The position numbers and the translations under genes are program-made. Of a stretch of 26,485 nucleotides of DNA, positions 7,604 through 14,600 are shown piece after piece. Every line of letters starts with the position of its first letter. Position 1 is the first letter of the stretch. Where the stretch lies: the NCBI GenBank assembly GCA_041621755.1, contig JBFKAE010000022.1:1-26485 (forward strand), in the 5' to 3' direction. This stretch comes from Sphingosinicella sp041621755. GTDB lineage: Bacteria; Pseudomonadota; Alphaproteobacteria; Sphingomonadales; Sphingomonadaceae. The notes under the pieces were generated by a model. It searched no databases. It was not told the DNA's origin and saw only the letters and a program-made list of their open reading frames with translations.

Positions 7604-9226
7604 ATGAGTACATCTGGCGCAACGATATTCACCAAGGATGACTGTCCGCACTGCCAAAGAGCAAAAACCATTTTGCAAAAGCACGGCATTGCCTTTGAGG
7701 AAATCGATGTTTCCTCTCCAAATGCGAGCATCGAAGCTCGCTATTATTCTGGCCTGGCAACGGTGCCGCAGATTTTCATCGGAGATTATCACATCGAAAG
7801 TGCTGACGATCTCCAGAAACTCAGCGACGCGAACCGATTGCAGGATATCGCTGGCAAGTCTGCTGCCGCCAAACCGTTTGTGGGCTCAGTATCGTCCGAT
7901 ATGGCTGCAGACGGACAGCAAGAATATTCGCTATCCGAATATATCGGCGAATATGATCAAGGCCGGTTCGAATTCGACCCCGTGAATGTCACGCTGTTGC
8001 ACGGTTACAAAAATTGGTTCGGTTACTGGCCGCGAACCCATCGCTACTTCTCGCACTGGGGCGAAGCGTATCGTTCTCTTACGCCCGCGCTGATTCTGCT
8101 TCCTTATACCGAGGTGCCGCGGATGATTGGTGTTCGTGCGGCCATGGGCGCGGCTTTTGCAAGCACGCGAACGCATGGTTGCAATTACTGCCGCTCTCAC
8201 ACGGTGTCGCTCGGTGGCGAAGAAGCGACAGCTACCATGGCAGACCTGATTGGGCTGATGGACGGCACGATCGAGAAAAGCGATTATTATGGCGAGTTCG
8301 AACTCGCAGTTGCCCGGCTGGCGGCGAACACGACAACGAACACAGTCGAGCCGACGATGATCCAGAAGGTGCGTGACACTGCTCATCTTTGCCTTGATGG
8401 ACCGAAAGACCCACAGGAAGTGCTGGACTCGGTCGGCATCGCAGTATCGATGATGGGCTGGCTCAACCTGTTCAACGACCTCGTCAATGTCGAAATGGAA
8501 GGGCATTGGGCGAAACGCACCAAGGACATGCTCGAATTCGACGAAGGGCGTCATGCTGTAACCGACGAGAATCTCGACGATCTGGATCATGACATTCCGC
8601 CTGTTACGCTGCCGGTGGAAGAAATTGGCAAGCAGATGGTCGAACGCGTCGGCGACCTGAAAGAGTTCGCCAAGTCGGAAATGGGCTTCGTCCCCGAGTG
8701 GCTCGAAGTCTATCCCGCGCATGCCAAGATTTTCTATCTCTATGCGTATGCCACGATCATGTCGCCTCGCGATCACGCGAAGATCGCTTCTGAATTCAAG
8801 CATATACTTGTTTACGTTTCTTCTATTGCCAAGGGCTCTTTCGCAATCGCGGGAAGCGAAGCGCGGGCGGCTCATTATGTCTCCAAAGAAAAAAGCAAAA
8901 CGCTGACACGGATCAAGGCGGCCTATGACATCGCAGTAGATCGCCTGGATGGCGGTAGCCTATTCACCAGTGCCGAAAAGGCTGCTCTGCGCCTCGCCTG
9001 GATGTCGGCGCAGGTGCCGGTTACGACCATGAAGCGTTTCACCGATCCGCTCGTCACTCATTACAGTCCGCGTGAATTGGTCGAACTCATAACCGTGTGC
9101 GGGATGGCCGGGTCGCTTCAACGGGTGGCGGCGATTACCAAGCCAAATCTAAACGCAGAAACGCGGAATTTTCTTACAGAAAACGGCTTGGCAACGGACA
9201 GTCTGGATGCCGCCTATCCTGTCTGA
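7604..9226 (+). CDS. Glutaredoxin-AhpD/CMD fusion protein
   Basis: This 540-residue multidomain protein starts with a complete glutaredoxin fold (1-90): ATIFTKDDCPHC with the dithiol CPHC at 14-17, the cis-proline motif TVPQIFIG (53-60), and the GSH-binding DDL region. A linker leads to an AhpD-like helical domain (about 150-300) with HGCNYCRSHT, i.e. CxxC at 193-196 and His199, the thiol active site of AhpD. A second AhpD-like repeat (about 355-515) has lost the cysteines, reading KGSFAIAGSEARAAH. The fusion suggests electron relay from glutathione through the Grx domain to the CxxC of the AhpD domain, for peroxide or organic substrate reduction, or a thiol-assisted isomerisation. It is cytoplasmic. 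GAGGAGG precedes the ATG at about 13 bases. Domain identities are strong; the reaction is unknown. Confidence 0.9.
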   Translation: MSTSGATIFTKDDCPHCQRAKTILQKHGIAFEEIDVSSPNASIEARYYSGLATVPQIFIGDYHIESADDLQKLSDANRLQDIAGKSAAAKPFVGSVSSDMAADGQQEYSLSEYIGEYDQGRFEFDPVNVTLLHGYKNWFGYWPRTHRYFSHWGEAYRSLTPALILLPYTEVPRMIGVRAAMGAAFASTRTHGCNYCRSHTVSLGGEEATATMADLIGLMDGTIEKSDYYGEFELAVARLAANTTTNTVEPTMIQKVRDTAHLCLDGPKDPQEVLDSVGIAVSMMGWLNLFNDLVNVEMEGHWAKRTKDMLEFDEGRHAVTDENLDDLDHDIPPVTLPVEEIGKQMVERVGDLKEFAKSEMGFVPEWLEVYPAHAKIFYLYAYATIMSPRDHAKIASEFKHILVYVSSIAKGSFAIAGSEARAAHYVSKEKSKTLTRIKAAYDIAVDRLDGGSLFTSAEKAALRLAWMSAQVPVTTMKRFTDPLVTHYSPRELVELITVCGMAGSLQRVAAITKPNLNAETRNFLTENGLATDSLDAAYPV

Positions 9227-9268
9227 AGGGTCGCCACAGTCACCCCAATTCCAAGAGAGAAAATCTGA

Positions 9269-10333
9269 ATGATGCGTTTATTGAGTAGCAAAACCAGTTG
9301 GGGCAGGCGATTGCTCTGCGCGCCCTTGGCTGCGCTTGCGCTTGCTGTCCCCCTCACCGGATCATATGCGCTCGTACCGGAAAATAAAATGAAGGCGCCG
9401 CTTAGCTGCAGTGGCAAGGATTCGGAGGCAACCACACTCACCTTGCTGGGCACTGCCGCCGGACCGGTCGCACGGAAGTTGCGCTCACAACCTGCCAATC
9501 TGCTGACCATCGGTGGCAAACATTATCTGATCGACGCAGGAGACGGCACGGCCAGACAACTCGCCAAGGTGGGCGTGATGCCCCACAACATAAAGCAGGT
9601 GTTTTTGTCCCACCTTCACGGCGATCATATCATCGGCCTTGGTCCGCTGATGATGTTTCAGTGGACTGCGCTGACGGAATCGGCCGTCACAATTCACGGC
9701 CCACCAGGAACGAAGATGTTCGTCGAGGGCAGCAAAGACTACATTTCGGTACCTGTTGCAATTTTTCGACCGCAATATCCGGCGGCACCACAACTCGATA
9801 AAAAATTCTCTGCTGTCGAACATGTGGTCAGCCCCGGGATGCAGCCCACGTTGATCCATGCGGATGACAAAGTGAAGGTATGGGCCGTCGAAAATACCCA
9901 CTATGTTTCCTTACCCCCCCTCAATCATTTATATGGGCGTGACCGGTCATATTCCTACCGGTTCGACACGCCGGACCGGTCGATCGTGTTCACGGGAGAT
10001 ACCGGGCCGAGCGAGGCTCTGAGCGCGCTTGCCAGCGGTGCCGATGTCCTGGTGTCGGAAGTAATTGACATTGACAAGCAGATAGATGTCATCCGCCGAA
10101 TAAGTGGCCTGCCCGATGAGAAAATCCAGGGCATCATTGAACATATGGCGAAGCATCATTTAACGGCCGAACAGGTCGGGAGGATCGCCGACGCCGCTTC
10201 CGTCAAACATGTTGTCCTTACCCATCTGGCTCCGGGTATGGATGAAGAGATCGACTTTTCATCATACACCAAGGGAGTTGAAAAGCATTTCTCGGGGCCA
10301 ATCAGCATCGGTAAGGATCTGGACTGCTTTTGA
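9269..10333 (+). CDS. Exported MBL-fold metallo-hydrolase
   Basis: This protein has 354 residues. The N terminus has arginines followed by a hydrophobic stretch (LLCAPLAALALAVPLTGSYA), a Sec-type signal peptide likely cleaved near residue 34, so the enzyme is periplasmic. The MBL core has SHLHGDHIIG (H115, H117, D119, H120), a further His at 211, TGDTGPS (D244) and VLTHLAPG (H319), the full di-metal set of the RNase Z/arylsulfatase-like branch. The mature protein has just two cysteines, C47 near the N terminus and C353 next to the C terminus, a probable disulfide. A clear paralogue lies at 24717-25787. The start may be 9269 or the adjacent ATG 9272. A hydrolase acting on an ester, lactone or phosphodiester is likely; the substrate is unknown. 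Confidence 0.9.
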   Translation: MMRLLSSKTSWGRRLLCAPLAALALAVPLTGSYALVPENKMKAPLSCSGKDSEATTLTLLGTAAGPVARKLRSQPANLLTIGGKHYLIDAGDGTARQLAKVGVMPHNIKQVFLSHLHGDHIIGLGPLMMFQWTALTESAVTIHGPPGTKMFVEGSKDYISVPVAIFRPQYPAAPQLDKKFSAVEHVVSPGMQPTLIHADDKVKVWAVENTHYVSLPPLNHLYGRDRSYSYRFDTPDRSIVFTGDTGPSEALSALASGADVLVSEVIDIDKQIDVIRRISGLPDEKIQGIIEHMAKHHLTAEQVGRIADAASVKHVVLTHLAPGMDEEIDFSSYTKGVEKHFSGPISIGKDLDCF

Positions 10334-10365
10334 CATTCTGTTTTCTGTTCTGCCCGCAATTCTCG

Positions 10366-10386
10366 GCGCACCTCGCCCATGTGCGC
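10366..10386. other. Intra-operon hairpin
   Basis: GCGCAC (10366-10371) and GTGCGC (10381-10386) form a perfect 6-bp stem around a 9-base loop in the 99-bp gap between the MBL stop and the flavin reductase start. No T-tract follows, so a strong terminator is unlikely. It could be an mRNA-stability element or a weak attenuator. Confidence 0.3.
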
Positions 10387-10432
10387 GGTGCTTCTTAGCT
10401 GGCTCTCCCTAACCAAGACGAAGGATACGCTT

Positions 10433-11332
10433 TTGACTGAAACGCCGAGCATGAAAATTTTCGACCCAACCCGGTTGACGGTCGCGGAATTCTATCGCGC
10501 GATGATCAGCGTCGTTGCGCCGCGCCCGATTGCCCTCGTCAGCACCCGTGCAGTCGACGGCACTTGCAATCTAAGTCCTTTCAGCTACTTCAACTGCTTC
10601 GGAGCCAACCCGCCAATAGCCGTTTTTTCGGTTTCCACTATGGAAGGTGGCGCGTCGAAGGATACGCTGCGCAACATGCGTGAGACCGGAGAGTGTGTAA
10701 TCCACATCGTCGATCGACCGATGGCCGATCAGATGAATCTCTCAAGCGCCATGTTCGCGCCGGATGTAGATGAGTTTGAGCGATCCGGCCTTACCCCCAT
10801 ACCCGCCGATCTCGTCAAGCCAGCTCGTGTATCGGAAGCGAAAATCGCGCTGGAATGCAAAATGCTCCAGCTGATCGAGACGGGCGAATCAAGGGGCGCA
10901 GGCAATCTCGTTATAAATCAGGTGGTTCGGCTTCACGTAGCCGAGGCGATACTCAACGGCAATGGTGACATGGCTGACCCGCGCAAGTTCCGCGCGCTGG
11001 CAAGACTAGGCGGCGAGTGGTATCTCGAATCGACGCCCGAAACACTATTCGAACTGCCGCGACCGCCGAGCGGTGATGCCATCGGCGTCGCTGCATTGTT
11101 GAACTATGCTCCGGCGTCCGGCGAGCTCACCGGCAATGAACTCGGTTTCCTGGGAATGGCAACGGAGTTGCCGGACGAAACGGCCATCCAGAACTTTCTG
11201 GCTAAACAGCGTACCGCTAGAAACGGCGTGGAACCCTCGAAGTCGGAATGTATCAACCTCGTTCGCGAGGCTATCGCCCGATCCGATCTGACAGAAGCGT
11301 TAATTGCGCTCGCCGCGACCAGACACATTTAA
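10433..11332 (+). CDS. Flavin reductase-like FMN-binding split-barrel protein with C-terminal extension
   Basis: With a TTG start at 10433 this is 299 residues; an ATG at 10451 would give 293. TTG is favoured because AAGGA lies 7 bases upstream, while the ATG has no Shine-Dalgarno. The first about 200 residues are a flavin reductase-like split barrel: VVAPRPIALVST, NLSPFSYFNCFGANPPIAVFSV, DTLRNMRETGECVIHIV, and LGGEWYLES near its end. These domains bind FMN and either supply reduced flavin to a monooxygenase or act on their own. About 90 further residues follow (from PRPPSGDAIG), which most family members lack; I do not recognise them. It is the last gene of the plus-strand operon, separated by a 29-bp gap from a convergent gene. 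No monooxygenase partner of the classic two-component type is in the window. Confidence 0.85.
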   Translation: MTETPSMKIFDPTRLTVAEFYRAMISVVAPRPIALVSTRAVDGTCNLSPFSYFNCFGANPPIAVFSVSTMEGGASKDTLRNMRETGECVIHIVDRPMADQMNLSSAMFAPDVDEFERSGLTPIPADLVKPARVSEAKIALECKMLQLIETGESRGAGNLVINQVVRLHVAEAILNGNGDMADPRKFRALARLGGEWYLESTPETLFELPRPPSGDAIGVAALLNYAPASGELTGNELGFLGMATELPDETAIQNFLAKQRTARNGVEPSKSECINLVREAIARSDLTEALIALAATRHI

Positions 11333-11361
11333 CGCCGGCCGATATCCTGTATCCACGCTTT

Positions 11362-11616
11362 CTAGCGATATATATCCATGATATTTTTGTCCGACAAAAG
11401 CACCGACGTGGAATATGAGGACACGCAATAGGGCACTACATACGTCAGGAGGACCATCCACAAGGGCGGGAAATCTCCTTTCAAAATACGATCCCACTGG
11501 TTGAGCAGGGTTAAGATGGTTCCGACGATCAAACAGACCTTGAAAGCTCTTCTTACCGTATAGCCGAGGAACAAAGCTTCTCTAAATGACGGTGTCCGGC
11601 CTTTTGGAATTGCCAT
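11362..11616 (-). CDS. Small two-helix membrane protein, NrtS-like
   Basis: This is an 84-residue protein with two hydrophobic segments: AFKVCLIVGTILTLLNQWD (about 24-42) and LWMVLLTYVVPYCVSSYST (about 52-70). The arrangement GTIL-LNQ-D followed by LLTYVVPYCVS resembles NrtS, a short protein reported as a nitrate/nitrite transporter, but I base this on remembered motif similarity only. It starts 3 bases after the MFS stop at 11620, so it is the last cistron of the minus-strand operon and translationally linked to the transporter. It may be an accessory membrane subunit or have an independent role. Its presence in a catabolic operon is odd if it truly handles nitrate. Confidence 0.7.
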   Translation of the reverse strand: MAIPKGRTPSFREALFLGYTVRRAFKVCLIVGTILTLLNQWDRILKGDFPPLWMVLLTYVVPYCVSSYSTSVLLSDKNIMDIYR

Positions 11617-11619
11617 TGC

Positions 11620-12957
11620 CTATCCCCGAACTTCAGTCGCAGCGGCTGTAGCGTTTGGGATATCGCGCGTCTGACAACCAGCTGGTTTTTCTTCACTTTT
11701 TGGAGCATAGCGATATTTACCAAGAAACATGATGACTATACCGCTCATCAGGCAAAGCACAGACGCAATATTGAAAAACTGGTCATATCCGCCCGTCGCA
11801 TCGCGGGACAAACCTGCGAGCCAGGGGCCGATAATCGCTCCCAGGCCCCACAAAGCGAACAGGATGCCAAATACTCTTTTGAAGGCATCTGGCCCAAAAT
11901 AGCGGCGAGAGAGAATTGGACCAATATCTCCGTCAGATCCGGTGACCAAGCCAATCATGACAACGCCGATCAGTAGCACGACCTTCATTTCAACCGACAC
12001 GTGAACGGCGGCCTGAAACCCCACAGCCCCAAGCATGAAACACCCCAACACGACCAGCGGCGCATAAAACACGTCCATGAGGATTGCAGCACCTAAACGC
12101 CCCAGAAAAATTCCTATCCCGATCAAACCAGCGCCCAGAGCAGCTTCTTGCGCACTGAGGCCGCGTTCCGCAAGTGCTGCGGGGATATGACCAGCCGCAC
12201 CGGAGGCGGCCAGGGTCGTTGCGAGCAAGGCCGATCCAATTATCCAGAAACGCCAGGATGAGAGAATTTCAGAAAATGCCATTTCTTTGCTTACACTGAC
12301 TGTTTCGCCACTGGCCTCATCAGCACGACCGTGAGGATCTATCACGTTAAAAATCAGAGATAGTGAAACCACCGCCAGCACGCCCACCATTCCCGCCATC
12401 ACGAGATAGGTGCTACGCCATCCAATCATGTCTATTAACCGTTCGGCAAGAATCGGTAGGGAAAAGGCCCCGATCCCAAGCCCGGTCATCGCGCAACCCA
12501 GTGCCAGCCCGAGGCGACGGTCGAAAGAGTTGGAAACGATCAGGATAAGCCCACCTGGCGTTGTGATCGTCGCGCCTAGACCGGCGACAAGGCAGGTGAC
12601 TCCATAAAGGGGAAGGCTTCCTGGCAAGACAGCAAATGAAGCCAGACACAGGATAAGCACTCCATAGCCTATAATGAGCGCGCGCCGGGGACCAAAACGC
12701 CGTATGATTATGGAAAGGAACGGAGCAGCAATCGTCATACCCAGATAGGACATAGTGATAAGCAGCGAGGTTTGTGCCCGGCTCCAGCCCATATCCTCTT
12801 CGATTGGCTTGATAAACACGCCGAGCAGCAGTGGGAAAAATACAACAAATCCACCCAGCATCCCGACAGCCGATCCGACCAGCAACTGAACCGCGCGCCG
12901 GTTGAAAAGACCGTTTTCATCAAGCAAACTATCGGCATGGATGTTGGATGGTTGCAT
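11620..12957 (-). CDS. MFS transporter (oxalate/formate antiporter or MCT-like)
   Basis: This 445-residue integral membrane protein has about twelve hydrophobic segments in two halves separated by a hydrophilic loop (about 212-230, DPHGRADEASGE). Family marks are GWSRAQTSLLITMSYLG after TM1, the loop motif RRFGPRRALIIG between TM2 and TM3, and LGAGLIGIGIFLGRLGAA in the second half. The GWSRAQ motif is typical of the monocarboxylate/oxalate-type MFS transporters common in catabolic operons. It probably moves an organic acid or the pathway substrate across the inner membrane. AAAGGGA sits upstream of the ATG at 12957. It lies 3' of the aldehyde dehydrogenase and directly 5' of the small NrtS-like gene. 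Family sure; substrate unknown. Confidence 0.92.
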   Translation of the reverse strand: MQPSNIHADSLLDENGLFNRRAVQLLVGSAVGMLGGFVVFFPLLLGVFIKPIEEDMGWSRAQTSLLITMSYLGMTIAAPFLSIIIRRFGPRRALIIGYGVLILCLASFAVLPGSLPLYGVTCLVAGLGATITTPGGLILIVSNSFDRRLGLALGCAMTGLGIGAFSLPILAERLIDMIGWRSTYLVMAGMVGVLAVVSLSLIFNVIDPHGRADEASGETVSVSKEMAFSEILSSWRFWIIGSALLATTLAASGAAGHIPAALAERGLSAQEAALGAGLIGIGIFLGRLGAAILMDVFYAPLVVLGCFMLGAVGFQAAVHVSVEMKVVLLIGVVMIGLVTGSDGDIGPILSRRYFGPDAFKRVFGILFALWGLGAIIGPWLAGLSRDATGGYDQFFNIASVLCLMSGIVIMFLGKYRYAPKSEEKPAGCQTRDIPNATAAATEVRG

Positions 12958-12960
12958 AAA

Positions 12961-13170
12961 CTATCCCTTTAATATCATCTTCGGATTGCACTCCTCTTCA
13001 GAGACATTGCCGTGCGTCCTGGTGAAGACGCCAGAACGCGGCCCCCTCTTGCTGAAGTCCGTTTCCGGTTGATCGTCAGTAAAGCCAAGACCTGGGATCG
13101 TCTCAGGGACGGCACGCTTGGCAATGCGCAAACCGGTTCTTAGACATACGGAATGCGCCGAACGGATCAT
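12961..13170 (-). CDS. Possible 69-residue ORF bridging ALDH and MFS genes
   Basis: This frame begins with ATG overlapping the ALDH stop as ATGA, has GAGG five bases upstream, and ends with TAG three bases before the MFS start codon, so it fills the 209-bp gap exactly. The translation (starting MIRSAHSVCLRTGLRIAKRA) is hydrophilic, has no signal or membrane segment, and matches no family I recognise. It may be a genuine small protein, a coupling ORF that carries ribosomes to the transporter, or a decayed gene remnant. The placement is the only argument for it. Confidence 0.35.
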   Translation of the reverse strand: MIRSAHSVCLRTGLRIAKRAVPETIPGLGFTDDQPETDFSKRGPRSGVFTRTHGNVSEEECNPKMILKG

Positions 13171-14600
13171 GTGCGCCTCACGATGAGATTTCTGATTTCG
13201 GTCATGTCTTCCATGGCGAAGCGGATGCCTTCACGACCCAGGCCAGAGTCCTTGACGCCGCCATAGGGCATGTTGTCGACGCGGTAGGAGGGCACATCGT
13301 TGATGACGACACCGCCGACATCAAGCCTGTCCCAAGCGTCAAACATCTTGAAGAGGTCGCGGGTAAAGATACCAGCCTGTAGCCCGAACTTGCTGTCGTT
13401 CACCTCTTCAAGCGCGGCATCGAAATCGCTGAATTTCGAGAGGATGGCGAGCGGCCCGAAAGCCTCTTCGGTGCTGACGGTGCAATGGCGCGGTGTGTTC
13501 TCGAGCAGCGTCGCCTCCAACATGGGACCGTCGCGATTGCCGCCGCACAGCAAGGTCGCACCGACCGAGACCGCATCCTGTATCCAGCTGTGGAGTCTGC
13601 GCGCCTCGCTCTCGGAGATCATCGGGCCTATAAAAGTGTTGCGGTCCTTGGGGTCGCCCGCGACGAGGGATTTGGTCTTTTCAACCAGCATGTCCCTGAA
13701 ATGGTCATAGACTCTTTCATGAATGATGATGCGTTGCACGCCAATACAGCTCTGGCCGCTCTGGTAGAAAGCGCCGAAGATGACGCGCTCCAGCGCATCA
13801 TCGAGGTTAGCGTCATGATCGACGATCACCGCCGCGTTACCGCCCAGCTCCAGCACAACCTTTTTTTTGCCGGATTTGGCCTTCAGCGCCCACCCGACGT
13901 CGGGACTACCCGTGAAACTGAGCAACTTCAGCCGATCATCTTCGGTGAAAAGGTCCGCACCCTCGCGGTGCGCAGGCAGGATCGAAAATGCGCCTTCGGG
14001 CAGGTCTGTCTCGGCCAGTATCTCACCCATGATGATCGCGCCCAGCGGCGTACGGCTCGCGGGCTTCATCACGAAAGGGCAACCTACGGCAATGGCGGGC
14101 GCTATCTTGTGCGCGGCTAAATTGAGCGGGAAGTTAAACGGCGAGATAAAGCTGCACGGGCCGATCGGTACGCGCTTCCATATCCCCTGATAACCCTTGG
14201 CGCGGGGGGAGATATCGAGCGGTTGCACCTCGCCATACAGCCGCGTTGATTCTTCCGCGGCGATGCGGAAGGTGTCGATCAGGCGCGTCACTTCGCCTTC
14301 AGCATCCCTGATCGGTTTGCCCGCCTCGACACACAGCGCGTAGGCGAGCTCGTCAAAGCGCTCCTTGAAGCGCTTCACGCAATGATCCAGCACCGCCTGC
14401 CGCTCATAACTTGCCATGCGCGCCATCGGTGCGGCCGCACGTACCCCGCCTGCTATCCCTTCCTCAATAGTTGCCCTATCCGCCTGCGCTACCCGAAACG
14501 CTACTTCGCCCGTGAACTTGTCCGTCACCGCCAGATCAGCATTCGTCTGACAAGCCCGGTTGTTGAGATAAAGGGGATAGACGTCCTTCAAGTGGGTCAC
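13167..14600 (-). CDS. Aldehyde dehydrogenase family protein
   Basis: This NAD(P)+-dependent aldehyde dehydrogenase has 477 residues, a usual length. Key parts are the oxyanion and cofactor region SPFNFPLNLAAHK with MKPASRTP, the general base Glu in LELGGNAAV, and the nucleophile Cys in QSGQSCIGVQRI. The C terminus has PYGGVKDSGLGREG. It converts an aldehyde to a carboxylic acid in the cytoplasm. The start is GTG at 14600, overlapping the TAG stop of the CoA ligase by one base, so the two are translationally coupled. Next to a DapA-type lyase and a CoA ligase, it would fit oxidation of an aldehyde released by retro-aldol cleavage. Substrate cannot be told from sequence. Confidence 0.95.
   Translation of the reverse strand: MTHLKDVYPLYLNNRACQTNADLAVTDKFTGEVAFRVAQADRATIEEGIAGGVRAAAPMARMASYERQAVLDHCVKRFKERFDELAYALCVEAGKPIRDAEGEVTRLIDTFRIAAEESTRLYGEVQPLDISPRAKGYQGIWKRVPIGPCSFISPFNFPLNLAAHKIAPAIAVGCPFVMKPASRTPLGAIIMGEILAETDLPEGAFSILPAHREGADLFTEDDRLKLLSFTGSPDVGWALKAKSGKKKVVLELGGNAAVIVDHDANLDDALERVIFGAFYQSGQSCIGVQRIIIHERVYDHFRDMLVEKTKSLVAGDPKDRNTFIGPMISESEARRLHSWIQDAVSVGATLLCGGNRDGPMLEATLLENTPRHCTVSTEEAFGPLAILSKFSDFDAALEEVNDSKFGLQAGIFTRDLFKMFDAWDRLDVGGVVINDVPSYRVDNMPYGGVKDSGLGREGIRFAMEDMTEIRNLIVRRT

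Noticed and set aside
7931..8875. 314-codon frame on the minus strand
   Set aside because: Antisense shadow of the Grx-AhpD gene; Arg/His-rich translation without domain motifs.
13485..14120. 211-codon frame on the plus strand
   Set aside because: Antisense shadow of the aldehyde dehydrogenase core.
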